DNA of 36,733 nt from Acanthaster planci (lineage: Eukaryota > Echinodermata > Asteroidea > Valvatida > Acanthasteridae): NCBI RefSeq assembly GCF_001949145.1, contig NW_019091404.1:2970637-3007369 (forward strand), read 5' to 3'. Shown piece after piece: positions 22,873 through 35,846 of this stretch. Under the pieces are notes generated by a model that ran no database searches, was not told the origin of the DNA, and saw only the letters and a list, made by a program, of their open reading frames with translations. The position numbers and the translations under genes are program-made. Numbering within the stretch: the first letter of the stretch is position 1; the number at the start of each line of letters is the position of its first letter.

Positions 22873-24803
22873 CTCCTCCCCCCAAGATACTTCCATTGGT
22901 GGCTACATATGTACATGTACATAGTATTATTATTGTCATAGTAATTTGTAAAAAAAAAGTACAAACAAAACAAAATACAAAGTTTATATAGATATTGTTT
23001 TGAACTGGTGGATGATTTTGTTGGCTTCAGGTCAAAGGTCATATCCTTTGATTTTGCTGGGTACAGCATCCATTTTATTGAGACCAATAATTTGGTTTAA
23101 TATAATCCGCTTGCTTCATTCTGTTAAATTTCCCAGTCTTAAAGTATTTGTTTATTTTTTAACTTGAATGAAATAATTATTGGACATGACCGAAATGGCA
23201 GTTGGTACTATTTTGTGAAGTCTGCTCTACAAGTCATGTTACAACTGGGAATGAAGAAAGTCGAGAATTGGATGCTTTTATGTGTTACATCTTTGCAAAT
23301 CTCTCAAGATACATGTATAAAAAATTGCATTCTTGCCAAAATCAAAAAGAGTAGTGGTTGTTGGCATGAAAGTTCATCCTTCAAATGTGTGTGGCGGTGC
23401 ATACATGTACTTGGGGACAATTCATTAAAATATCTCTTACTACATAAGAAAAGATTATGTGAACTTGTAATTTGTGTTCAAAAAATGCAGGTCTCCCCAA
23501 ATAAGCACAAACAATAATTGAATCATAAGAACGATACTCAAGCTAGATAATGGTGAAGTAAATTAGTAAACATCTATTCAAGCATGCTGCACGTTCCTGA
23601 AATATGATGTGATGTCTTGCTGGGTAGAAAATTCTTGGAGGAACAAAACTGACCAAGTTACAAAGGAAAGTATCAAATGTCTCGTGTACATTGTTATTTT
23701 ATGCAACAGAGTTGCATGAAGTCCCATTAATTGGAAGCATTAAGGAATGTGTGCCCATTTACAGTTGTTTCAGAAGCACAAATCCAAGTTAAGAAGCAGA
23801 TTTTTTTTTTGAAGACTGTAGATCAGGAAATGGCAGATTTGATTAGATTGTCTACTCTGATTTTATGAGATTTTTTGTGTTGTTTGCACGTATATTGCAT
23901 TGCCTTGTGTGACATACATTTTGCAATTTGTTTTTGGTCGTAGTTGTCAAATGGTGTCATGTCTTCTCCTCTAATTTGGGGGGGGGGTCCGGCAGGAGGA
24001 GAGCTAGATGTTGCATTTTCAGTTTTTGAGTTTGTTTCATTTTTTCACCAAACAATATGATTTTATAAAACTCTAAAAATGGTGAGGCTTGGGTCCAAAA
24101 AGTACAACAACCAGTTGACTTTCAAGTCTGTGTTTGTTTTTACTTCCGTTTTGGGATTGAATTCATGCTTTTGTTTGCCCAAAAGAAACCATTAGAAAAA
24201 CCATTGTAAGATACAACGGCTGTCATTACTGTGTACAGGTGTCGCTTGTATTTTTAAGATTCAAAGAATAATGAAACCTATCATATCAGGAAGACTTGTA
24301 ATTAATAAATTCAACAACAATTGAATACGAGGAAAATGTCAGTGGTTTCTGTAAGAGATCTGCGTGTGATGAGTAAATTGAAACATATTTCAGAGAGGGA
24401 ACTTATGGCAATTAATTATAATTAATGGTTGATGGCCAGCCTAAAAGACATTCACAATGTTATAAATCTGACTCCTAAAATATGATTGCGGAATCTAAAC
24501 AGAATTTTAAATTGATTGACCTGTTACATGAAATTCTGAAAATCTTGAATTTCAGAATCAGAAATGATTCTAGTCACCTGAACACTTACGAACCAGATTA
24601 GAACAAAAACTGTCTAAGTACTCCAAATGAAATCATACTGAATACCAAGGGTGTGAACTTATGGAGAAAATATTTCAGTCAGTGTTTGCCGTTGAGGTCT
24701 TGGCACGTTGCATATTTCTGAACGGGACATTGTGTTCAACAACCCTGCAACATACCCAACAGCTCCATGCTGGGAGTGCCTAGAGGATTTGTTGAGATGT
24801 TGA
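22873..24803. other. Convergent 3' region of CTDNEP1 and the TSP1/Ig receptor
   Basis: About 1.9 kb between two facing stop codons. It should hold both 3' untranslated regions. An ATTAAA near 23424 and an AATAAA at 24304-24309 on the plus strand are possible CTDNEP1 polyadenylation signals, but neither is close to the stop. I see no further exon or RNA gene. Confidence 0.4.
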
Positions 24804-27800
24804 TCATGGGGGAGGTGGGGGTGGGGGAGGTGGGCCTGGGGTACCACCTCCACCCCCTCCTGGAGGAGGGGGTGGTCCACTCGGTCCAGGCGGTGCCATA
24901 GGTGGCCCTGTTGGTGGTGCCATAGGCGGTCCCATTGGTGGCCCTGCGGGTGGAGGTGCACCTATCGTGGGAGGACCCTGCTTCATCATCATTGCCATGG
25001 GAGTTGGTATCATCTCGTGCTGCGGAGCGGGTGGTCCAGGTGCCATAGCCGTGGGAGGGCCCGGAGGGGGCATGCTAGGTGCCATGGGGCCTGGAGGCGG
25101 TGGTGGGCCTGGCCCTGGAGGTGCAGATGGGCCGGGACCAGGGGGCGGAGGCGCAGCACTAGACCCTGGTGGGGGAGGAGGTGCTGGACCACTGGGTGGA
25201 GGTGGTGGTGGAGCCCCGCCCCCAGGTTCCGGGGGCGGAGGTGCGGACTCCGTAGCAGCTTGTGCGGCTGGTGGCGATTTCTTCTTCTCCTTTTTCTGTA
25301 GCTTTGCTTCCCGTTTGGCCTCTTCCTTCTTGCGTTTATTTTCTAGTTTCCTCTGCTTGATTTCCTCCATCACCTCTGGTGGCATTCCCTTCCTTTTGTA
25401 TCTGTGCAAACGTCACAAAATAAGTACTGAAATTTGGAAACTGATTGTCCAGAATGAGCATTTGTTGTATTGTATCCCCCTCACAGAAGCACAATATTTT
25501 GAGTTAAATATTTCTGGCAATAGAAGTTCTGGGTTTTGTACCATGAACAACTTTACAGGATCACCAGGAAGAGTCGGTATATTATAAAATCATTGAAGGG
25601 ATAAAAGTTGTGACAGACATTAAGGGTTTCGATAAAACCCTACTGTTTGACAGGAGAAAGAAATGACTAGGGCGTGTGTGGAGCACCTCAGGTCACCAAC
25701 CTTTTAACTTCCCCTCTCATTGAGCACAAAACAGCACACAGTAGCAGAACTGGAAGGCCAATTGGCCAAAAGATAGCCACCAGCTGGATCTGATCTACGG
25801 GGAGAATAAAAAAAATGTTCTGGTTTCTGTTTTATCAAGTCAGTACTATTTGGGAAAAGCGTGTCAAATTTCAACAGTTAGCAATTTTTGAAGGACTTTC
25901 GAATAGCGATCCCATTGTTTTATAGTCCCTTGTCTTATGGTACAATTAAAGACTATAGGTGCTTGAAAGAAATCAAGACGCCGGATAGGCATACTCACCT
26001 TCGTCCAAAATGTGCTGTACAATCTGGTTCACTGCCAAATAAAAATATGTTTAAGAAAAGACACTCCTGAGCAAGTCTTACCATGAAAGAAAATCAAGTT
26101 GTGAACTTTATAGTATTTTGTCGTGTTCTACAGACATAAATTCAACTAGGGTTATAACAATCTGTAAAGTTAAGTTTGTGTTTTACGACAATAAATAGCG
26201 TAACAAGGGTTACAAAATTGATGGTGCCGATGGGGTTAAATGTTAAAAGTTCGCAAGTAGTACGCATGGTCGTAGTTGAAACCAATACAGAACTCTTTCT
26301 GGTCTTCTACAAATTCTGAGCCTCGGCACAAACCTTGAGGGCGTGCCGAGATACACCGTTAATTACGTCAATGTTAGCTCCTCCAGCCAGTTTCTGGGTA
26401 AACTGGCAAACAAACGCATGTTGTTTTCTCTTCCTTGCCAACATAACACAAAGTTAAGCACATGATCTATCTAGAGTCCAGACCTCATACCTTTTAGAAC
26501 GATGGCTGTCATGTATACCGTGTGACCCGCTTGCTGAAAAGCACATGCGTAAATACCTTCGTCAGCCGCCGTCACAAACCCTAACTGCAGGTCCGCCATG
26601 TTTACAAGTTGACGATTGCCGGCTAGAAAATTAATTATGGGTGATCAAATGAAACAGTCTACCAGAGGTCTTTCAAGTCAGAAACAAGACATCACGAAAA
26701 CTCTCCCTGTTCAAATTAAGTAAGTCCCTTTCATTCGTTTTTACAAAATTTCCTACAAGCGCAGTTCAACTAAGATTCCTTGATGAATGTTTACGTTAAG
26801 GCATATGATGTAGATGAGGAGTTCAGAATGTCTGGGCCTACCCTTACACTTACATTTACGCAGCTTTGGAACTTTAAAGACTTAAGGGGTGCTTCAGCAC
26901 TAGCGTAGAGAAATAAAGAGACGGGGCCGAGTGCTTACACATTCTACCCAAAATCACCTGTGGCATCTACCGGTTGGTCGTTTCGATACCATTCAACAGA
27001 GGCCGTTGGGTGCTGTTGTATGTACCAATCAGCGAAGCAGTTTAATACCACAGACCAACCTGCCATCACTACCACCTCTTGAAGCGTTGTACTACCTAGA
27101 AAAGATTGTGTTTAGATGAATTAATTGGCTTATCACGTAGGAATGTTCAGATCTCGTAGACCAAAACTATTTCATTCTTAAGTTTCAAGATACTTGTTGG
27201 AGTTTCTTGAAAGAACGTACAATGGAACGTTCAGTCTTGTCAGAGATCAGAAACACTAACGACCTGTAATGAGCGTTTTCCTTTTGGACAGGATGAGAAC
27301 TGCACGTTGAGGTCTCTTGAATTTTGTTTCTCTATGTTGTACTAATCTAACTTGTTTATTTCTGTTTGTTTATATTTGCGTAATTTGGTCAATGGACAAT
27401 GCAATTCTTAACACAGTCCAGAGCTGTACCGCCGCATATCTGCGATGCCTGACACTTCCCGCTCTCCACGTTTTTGCCCATGCACGGCTGGCCGCCGTTG
27501 CTAGGCGGCGGCTGATTGCAAAGACGATCGCGAACTTTGGCCCCTTGACCACAGGTCACCGAGCAAAACTGCCATTCGGACCACTGACCCCAGCTACCGT
27601 CCACCACTGAGTAGAAAAGAAAAGCTAAAACGTCGTATTTTGTTGGTGTACAAACCCGATCCAAAAGGCTACCTTTTTTAAATGTCACATGACTTGTCTC
27701 CTGATGACGTCATCATCACACGAGGTCAATTTTCCTCTAAAATAGATTTTGTTAACACCATACAACTGAAGCGAATTTGTAAACGAAGTACGGTTCCTTC

Positions 27801-30800
27801 CAACTGATTCCTCTCGTGTCCCTCTCATATCAGGCCTGCACTGAGCACTGTGTAGGTCTCATTCATATCAAAAGGAAATGGCTCATAAATGAACAGTTTT
27901 TATTTGCCTTTATTTTACCTGGATTAAAACCCGAAGTTCCAACAGGATTTTTAGCGATGGGAGCATTCATTTCATAAGAGGCGCCTGTTGAATTACAAAG
28001 GAAAAGAAATAGCCTACAGATAAAAGCAGAATTAAAAATGTCTGATTATCGATCAGATCAAAATGTAAAAGTTTGCTGTAATTGCAGGATGATTTTACTG
28101 AGACGAAGTCCTGAGAATTGATTAAGTTTGACCCAGGATGATAAGATTCGTCTTTGATGACAGAGGCTGAATATAACAATTTTGTTCGCACTTTGGCAGT
28201 ACATCATTAACGTGTCGTCTTTAATTTATAAATTTTATAACTGATAGAACACTAGAAAAGCTTAAAGGTTTGATTTGTCCCGTTTTTAAACGCTATTATG
28301 TTAGGTAATACTGTTAGTTAAATCGTTTGATTTAAGGAAACCAAGATTTACCTGCATCGGCGACTTCCATGTTGGGTTTATTTCTTGAATATGAGCTGGG
28401 GACATTGTATGGGATATCTGCAATATCAAAAGAAATATAAACTCGGCAAATAAAGGCTCTATGCTTATTAATGGAAATCTGGGTGCAATTCATCCAACAA
28501 AATCATCTTAAACAGTAGCTGAGCGTCTCCTCGCTCGGGGCCAAGGAGAAGTTTACCTTCTCCAAACTGCTGGCCCGGTCTGCCTGCGTTTGAATCGAAA
28601 GATCCGTACTCGTCGCCTGTATGGGTAAAATAACGAAAATGTAGATCTGTCAAAAAGCGACCGAACTCAAGTAAACTCTGGAACTATGAGAGAGCCCCCA
28701 AAAGCGCTGTATTTTGAAAATAGGCTTAAAAAGACATTTCATGCTAGAGGAGGATGTTAGCGTCGGGTAGGCCTGTATATGATACCAGTCATGCCCGTAG
28801 GCTACTTACCTTCTCCATTCTGTCCGCATGCAGGCCTATATATTGACAGGCAGTGCAGAATCACCAGCCAGTATACCTCATGGAGGTGGATTTTCGGAGC
28901 CATCATGTCCGTGCGCGAAACATACCGAGATGTTTGCTGCTATCGTTGTGGCCAATCGCAGGTGACTTATTTTTTTCGAGTTTTGTTATGCTGTTAGACC
29001 AACTAACGTCAGGACAACCAAGCAAGTAATATGTGGTAAGTCCATTGCGCAGTCCGGCCTACACCACAGCTGAAAGACATAAAGTTGGCCAATTTGAAAA
29101 TCTGACGCGCGCAGCGCTATAATGACGCGGCGCTATCTGGGTTGCACGCGCGCGTCAAACTTCGTTAGTGCATTTGCCAACTGTCTTCTTGTGTGTCCTA
29201 GCCAGGCGGAACCAGAGGCGTATAACTAGGGGGCATATCCCCCGGCTCAAGGCTTGTTCCCCCTCACACCACTGGGATATTTAATAGAGAAGGGCAAATT
29301 TGGTACTAGTCCGCCTGGTCGATATGAACGTGGATTTTTCTGCGTTCATTCAGAACTGAATCTGCTTGCCCTGATGAAGGTACCCAGTTATCTTAAGCTT
29401 GGCAATTACATAACTCTAGGCACTAAATTATATTATATTTTTGTCTATATTTTGGTCAATATTTACGTGTCAGTGCCCTCTTCAAAAAATGAGAGCCCTA
29501 ATATCCGCCGGGGGGATCCATGGCCGTTTTCCACCAAGTTTCAACAAAGCCTCTATATGACTTTGAACACTTTTACAAAAGAAAACCCGAAACAAAAAAA
29601 CCACTGAGAAGACTGATATGGCGTTTTGCTTAATGCATTTTATTTGGTCTGTCGATTGACAAAAACAAAATTGTAACCATGCACGCAGTGTGAAACTTTT
29701 CAAGCAAAATTTTCTGCATTTTATTAACTTTGTGAAATTGAGCGAAGTCCAAGGTTGCTACTCTGATCTCGAGGTCTATCATCCCATCTTTTGATTTTTT
29801 TTTACAAAATCCGCACTGGTTTATCCGCGCATTAAAAGCCAATCATTTCAAATAATGTTAGTTTTCTCTTTTGGGAATCATGACATATATATTTGCTGAA
29901 AATGGTTAAGTTGTGACTTCCCAGCTATGCCTGTTAATCTCAGGTGGAACATTTCTTATTTGAATCAACGCTTACTTAACAGGAGAAAGATGGAAACCAA
30001 GACTGAAGAAAATACAATGTGTCTCTTGGGCAAAACTACACTCGAGCCGCTCTTTTTACTCTCACTTAACGGAAAATCGTTATCGTAGCCCATGTCAAAA
30101 TCTCCGAATTGAGGCAAGTCAATCGAATCAACAGGCCGCTGGTTCTGGTTTCCTGCCATCCCCAGGCCCGCTTCGCTCATGGGCCCGTACGGCTCAAGGC
30201 CCGCCCCGTCGATCACTTCGTCCTCGAAGACTGGCGGCACCGGTGGTACAGGTCGTTGACCCGGAACTCCCATGGGGAGCGGAGGGGGTGGAGGTGGCTG
30301 CTCATACGGTGGGGGTTGGGGAGGGAGGAATTGTTGCTGTCTGGGCGGTGGGGGTGGAGGCGGCGGAGGCTGCTGGCGCCCTGGTGGGGGCGGCGGTGGG
30401 GGTGGAGGCGGACGAGGCTGCTGGCGTCCTGGTGGGGGCGGCGGTGGTGGACGATTGTGCATGGGATTGGGGGGAGACGGAGCTGTGAAAAAAAGGGTAC
30501 GATGTATGTATATTAAAGAGCAACCATACTTGCAGATCATCTGGGTCGGGAAGCGTGTGTCGAGAGCACCCTCTTGCTCTACTCTCAAAGATGGTCATTT
30601 GTGGGTTTTTTGTTTGGACCACCCCCCAAAAAAAACTGGCGCCATGGCTTCTGTCCTTTTTTTAAAAACTATATGACGTACAAAATGTATAGTGTTTCCG
30701 CCTGGCAAGTCCTACCATTTTGGCCCGCTCCGCGTTGTCCTGAGCACGGTGGGTTGGCCTGTCCGCATTCTTCATCGACTTGTAACATTTCGCCAGCACC

Positions 30801-31225
30801 ACAGTTTCCACCGAAGCCTTCCCCACTCGCTGGTACGCAATCTCTCCATCGTGCACGCGCTCCTTTCCCACAGGTTTTGTCGCACGGGTCCCATTGTGAC
30901 CACTCGCCCCAATGATCGCCCGGTGCGGCCGACACGCCGACCGTTGATTTGCCTGGTACGGTTGAATCTACCGACAACAAGAAATTCATGATGTTGTAGG
31001 GGTTCATGCGTCACATTTGCTAGGCTATTACATGCTGATTTTAAGGCGGATTCAGAAATGGGTCTAAGCCCAACGAGCAGGGGTAATAATCCATCATACG
31101 GTACCAGTCATTTTGGCCCTTTTGACAAATAAAGTCCAACGTAACCTACCTTGCAGAACGATAGCAACCAGCAAATATAACAGAGACGACCACATCACGC
31201 ACCCACGTTTTCTTTGGTTGAACAT
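24804..31225 (-). CDS. TSP1-polyproline-TSP1-Ig single-pass receptor with polyproline tail
   Basis: Twelve coding exons: 31150-31225, 30716-30967, 30066-30482, 28557-28616, 28352-28417, 27919-27984, 27430-27606, 26958-27095, 26491-26622, 25999-26031, 25701-25794, 24804-25401. Splice ends are GT-AG, the first ten introns are phase 1 and the last is phase 2; 2109 bases give 702 residues. Order: signal peptide (1-26, WSSLLYLLVAIVL), TSP1 repeat (W45, W48, W51, six-Cys pattern), extracellular Pro/Gln-rich block with an acidic end (110-248), three small exons (249-312), second TSP1 (W318, W321, W324, CSVTCGQG), one Ig domain (C391, W407, DEGIYAC ending at C444), membrane segment (477-497, ending CAVLCS), a Lys/Glu-rich coil, then a Pro/Gly tail. 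Polyproline tails commonly bind profilin or SH3/WW proteins, so an actin-linked guidance or adhesion receptor is an inference. I recognise no named orthologue. Confidence 0.8.
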
Positions 31226-32122
31226 TTTCTTGCAACGTTTCCTCTAAAATCAAATCAGCCCGGCAAATACAATTAAAGAAGTTGCTGAAATGCCTTCTGG
31301 AGTCATCATGCACATACAAAAAGAACACCAGTCATCATGCAAGAATAAAACAGAACTGGAATACAAACACTTTGGTAGGCTCTGATGTGAAACAGAAAAT
31401 TTCTTCTCTTATCGTACGCTACAATATTCTTCATAAACCAGCGCGCGCGTCGTGCTACGCGTAACGCGCGCCCAAGAAGCCGGCGCAGATGCGCCATTAG
31501 GGGAGGCCCCGGCCGGGAAGTAAATTGGGAAAATTAACAGAAGCTAGTCGGTAAGGATTTGCGAGGTAAACTTTAGGGTGTGGTTAATTTTGGGACGCAG
31601 AATTATTATGGCATTGTTTTATGTAAATTTTCATCAAAATATGCAGAAAACGTCATCAATACTTTCCACCGTTGCCTGTTGCCCCTAAAATGTTGACACA
31701 GCTTGTGTCTGCATCCAATAACACGATCAAGAATAATAAAGGGGGCACACGAAACCCCCATTTTAAGATCAGGTTCGAAAGATAAAGGGAATAACAATAA
31801 ATCACAAAGTTCAAGGCACCTCAACCTACTCAAACTTATTTTATTTACACAATTTAGCAGTCCTTACAAGCAAAATGGATGGGCTATCGAAATAGCTTCA
31901 CAATGCATATTAAGAGCTGATCTAGAATAAGTGGAATTGCGGTGATAAACAACTGACAGGGCGAGACTCTATCAATCCTTTTTAATTTCTTGTATTAAAA
32001 GGGAGGGCAAAATCTTTATTAATTTTGGCGTTGGCTTGCTTTCACTTCCACTTGTTAACACCAATGTAACAAGGAATATATTGTACTGAGGAAAGTTCAA
32101 TAAAACAGATGAAACAGAGTGC
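31226..32122. promoter_or_regulatory. Upstream flank of TSP1/Ig receptor
   Basis: About 0.9 kb between the receptor start codon and the 3' end of YEATS4, both on the minus strand. It contains a CpG-rich block at 31441-31499 with the inverted arms GCGCGCGT and ACGCGCGC. This is the only obvious promoter-like feature. I see no further exon. Confidence 0.4.
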
Positions 32123-32142
32123 TTTATTGGATTCTGTTTATT
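32123..32142 (-). terminator. Two polyadenylation signals of YEATS4
   Basis: TTTATT occurs at 32123-32128 and at 32137-32142, giving AATAAA twice on the minus strand, about 115-130 bases past the YEATS4 stop codon. Placement and strand fit the 3' end of that transcript. Confidence 0.6.
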
Positions 32143-32254
32143 AACGTTCCTATGTGATATCAGCTTCAAGGCAGCAAGGGCAAAATGCTTCAAGTTGTAT
32201 CCAGTCTTAATATCAGGTGACAGTCTTCAGGTGACTTGGTGACCATGTGATCTG

Positions 32255-34945
32255 TCATGTGACTTTCTCTTTGACTTTCTCCCGTTCTTTCTTCCTCTCC
32301 TGTTCTTCCAGTTTCCGGATTTCTTCCTTGAAGTGTGTGATCGTGTCTTTGCTCTGCTTCAGCCGTTCGTTCAGCTCCGTTATCTCAAATCGGATCTTCT
32401 TCCGGGCAGACTGGAGAGCAGTGACTGTCTTTTCCTCAAGTTCATTAACTGCAAGATTCGCACATTTCCAGATCAGTTACGAAAGAAAAAGCACAAGATT
32501 TCTCTCATTATTACAGAGGCCAAGTTCACGTACTAACTTCTCAATGACAGTGATGACTACTCTGTCTTATCAATGAATGCCACAGATTTGTAGCAAACGA
32601 ACCACCAAGTACACAATAGCACAGTAGATAGAAAGAAAAGCTTCTAACGTCTAGAAAATACTCGGTAAACGCAAGTTGTTGGACTTACAATCTGTCTCAT
32701 GTTTGTGAGCCCCTAACGTTAGAACTCTGGAGCTGCAGAGAAGTTGTTGCATCATGGCAGTTGGGTCCTGGAAAATCTGGGAAAGGAAAAGACAAAGATG
32801 AAGTTCAAGCATGTTTGAAGAAGAAATTTTAATGCTGGCAAATCAAATATTTTTCTGTTATTGTTGAAGTAACATAATGTGATTACATGGGCTAGTGAAA
32901 GTCAAGGCCCTGTGCATAAATTGCACTTCCCAAAGACATCTGTCCATGAAACAATTGAACAGGCGTTTCATCTCATGAAATCTTACCATTTCATCATAGT
33001 GTTCTGAAACCAGAGTCTTTTTACCTAGGAAGAGATTCGTGTCCGTCTGGAAGAGCTTGAGAAAATGATACAATGTGACCTGCGAACAAAGACAGAAGGA
33101 TTTTTAATCTCGGCTCATTTAGGGATTGAATTTGTTTAGAGGTCTTAAGCCTACACAAATTTTCTGGCTGACAATTACATGTTAAGTGGATTGTTCAATC
33201 ACTTACTGGTCTTTCGTTTGGATCCACAAAGAAGATCTTGATAATGATCTCAAACTCTCCCCAGCCTGTCTCCTGAACCTCGTAAGGTGGCTTCGTGACA
33301 ACTGGTTCAAGAGAAAACGTGCGCGCGTGAAATATGAAAAGAATTGCTTGACAACTTGATGGATTAAAAAACCGAGAAGCTTCAAATAGTTTACAAAAAA
33401 GAGCCATCAATCTGAAAAAATTCAAAATGATAAGTACGTGTATAAGGCTTTTTAAGTATCTGGTGAATGTCCAAGTTGTGTTGTCATGGGAACTTCTGAA
33501 GCACATTTTTTGACAAGTATTCAGGAGACTCTTTGTTTTTAGGTATTTTTGTCGACAAAATATTAAAAATACCAAAACTCCTTTAGCATTTAGCATGTGA
33601 AGAACTTGAAGGTTACACATTTATACAGACGTACCATGAGCTTTTTTGAATTCTGAGCATTTCTGAACATTTATTTCAATGTCAATGTACTTAATCACCA
33701 CAATGCAAGATTCAGAATAAGAAAATTGATAACATGAAGGTCTACATTAAAACTAGCGAATGTTACCGTAAATAAATACGACATGTAAAGGTAAGCACCG
33801 TTTGGCATTGAGTGAAGATTTTGTTACTGAAACCATTGGACAGACTAACAGCAATTTTACAAAGGGACAGAACAATAATATAACATTATATACAAGAGTA
33901 CGGGACTAACGGTAGTCACATTTTTTGTAACATCAGTGCTGGGCTTTGCAAACTTAAACTGCAAGCATCCTTCATTCGAGGGTTAGGCTACTCACCTCTC
34001 AGTGGATTGGCATAACTCTCGTGCAGTTTAAACTGGATCTTTTTGACGTAAGTCGACATGTCCTGGAGGTGAAATAGAAACACCTTCAACTGAAACTTTG
34101 CATGATTGTCCAGGCAGCCTCAGAATGTGTCTGAAGCATTTAGAAACACAGTGCAGCTTGTGACGCGACAACTTAACAAGGGTGGTTCTTGGCTGTATAA
34201 TAAGAGTTTAGATTGAAACTACCGTCAACCACCACAAAGTGGCAGAAGTTTGGACTGAGTTTGTACATCAACCAGCTTGAAGGTTTTCTACTTCAATCTC
34301 ATTCTATTCTTCTTCAAATCCAATCTGGTCTGATTACGAGGACATCAATTAAAATGCAATTTCATACATGACCAGTTTCAATTTGGAAAGCTATTCGGTT
34401 CTAACCAGTGGAGAAGTGTTACCTCATTTCGATGTGGCTTGACGTAGATTGTCCACTGATGAGTGTGTCCATCCTCTTCACGTTTCTTGCCGAAGTAGCG
34501 TGAGATATTGCCATAGACGATAGGCTTGACAAGATTTATGCCCTGTGAATTGAAATGTACCCATAAAACAAATTTTATTGTTTTATTACTTTTGTCTTTC
34601 CTAAGCCCATCCCTTTGTGATGTACATTGTTGGCATGAATTAACAAAATAGTAGTAGGCCTACTCACGTTAAAGTGGCTTTTTTGTCAGTGTTTGCGCAA
34701 TGTGACAATTGTCATCATTCAATTGTCATGACCACTGATGACTGCATATCATTATCAGTTTGTATGCTTTACTCTACATTTGAAATAATGAATGGGGCTT
34801 CAATTCTTAGAATGCTAGCAAACAAAAATGTTCTAGTCAACAACTCACAAATATTATATTCTCAATCAAAAGTGTATGACAATAGCGGTTATATTAATGT
34901 TCAAACCTTCACTCTACCGCCAGAATCGTGCCCATAGTCCGCCAT
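32255..34945 (-). CDS. YEATS4: YEATS domain-containing protein 4 (GAS41)
   Basis: Seven coding exons: 34907-34945, 34423-34542, 33996-34062, 33207-33301, 32987-33079, 32689-32776, 32255-32448. All are GT-AG with matching phases; 696 bases give 231 residues, against 227 in human. It starts [13 protein letters not shown] at the ATG at 34945. The YEATS domain covers about residues 14-140 with [23 protein letters not shown] and [14 protein letters not shown]. The residues that form the acyl-lysine aromatic cage in human GAS41 align as H67, Y70, W89 and F92. The C-terminal 65 residues are a Lys/Glu-rich coiled coil used for dimerisation and complex assembly in the family. GAS41 is a shared subunit of the SRCAP and TIP60/p400 chromatin complexes that reads acetylated histone H3 and promotes H2A.Z deposition. 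Identification is secure. Confidence 0.96.
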
Positions 34946-35846
34946 TTTGAGGCTGCTCTGAAATGGAATAGCGCCCCCGTCCGGATCCATCGACCCAGCT
35001 AGGGACCGGGACTGACTACTTTATTATGACGCGGAAGCGCGAGCAAGACAGACTTTCATTGGTTCGTTGCGGAAAACGCCCAGTCAAAACCCACTAACAA
35101 GGCCAAGTTCAGACAGTGCAATGATTGGTTGGTGGACGGACAGCGCCCCTGTTCGTCCCACCAAATTTTGAAGCCATTTCTTGAACGTTATCTGAAAATT
35201 AGATGCTGTTTTAAAGAGTGACACACCAGCCACGATGTTCAGATTGCAATAGCTCTATGTTGCAGCCACCCAGTAGTTTATGTAAAATTTATTGATCTGC
35301 ATATTAATTTCTTTTTCAAATGCATTTTACTGAAATAATGTAGTTAGTACAAGACGTTGAATTCTTTCGTTCCTCCATGCCCAATGCCCAAAATCTCTAC
35401 CCTATCTCAAAAATTTATTCAATTTGATTTTGCAGAAAAAAAATAAATCCCACCAAATTTTAGTAAAAATGTAGAACGTTGTCCCCATTTAACCTGCATT
35501 TCAAAAAATCATACCATGACCTAAAATCGTACCTAAAAAATGACTAATGAGTCACGTTTTTAAGAAATGCAAACAGACAATATTAAATGATTTGCAATTA
35601 TCATAATCAAGTATTGAAGTAATTTTAATCTTGTCATGAGCTAGCTCAGCCCAGATCACCCGATTTTATACGCTGGCGGCCTGCCAAGTGGCGAACGAAT
35701 CGCGTGACTTTACGTCATCATGAATATTTAATTTTTAGTCATTGATGAAAATGAAAAGCGTGTACACAAAAAAAGCCTCGTGTGTGCACGCCAAACTAGA
35801 CTACAAACTCCACATGGAGAATGCTGACGTATGAATTTTTCTTGAC
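34946..35846. promoter_or_regulatory. CpG-rich, probably bidirectional promoter
   Basis: The 220 bases upstream of YEATS4 are GC- and CpG-rich compared with the flanks and contain GCGGAAGCGC, an ETS-type core. A second GC-richer patch at about 35660-35720 contains TTACGTCATC, a CRE/ATF-like site, about 130 bases before the candidate plus-strand start at 35847. The interval between looks like plain AT-rich sequence. Divergent use of one promoter region is inferred from layout. Confidence 0.45.

Noticed and set aside
24967-25587. Glycine-rich open frames on the plus strand
   Set aside because: They are the opposite-strand shadow of the polyproline exon at 24804-25401, whose frame is supported by splice sites and a membrane exon upstream.
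26332-26408. Exon-like frame (FTQKLAGGANIDVINGV) in the TSP1/Ig gene
   Set aside because: From its apparent acceptor the only open frame is phase 0, while both neighbours need phase 1. Joining the Ig exon (26491) directly to 26031 gives a perfect phase and a continuous protein.
30272-30676. Glycine-rich open frame on the plus strand
   Set aside because: Shadow of the extracellular polyproline exon at 30066-30482; it has no start context or splice support.
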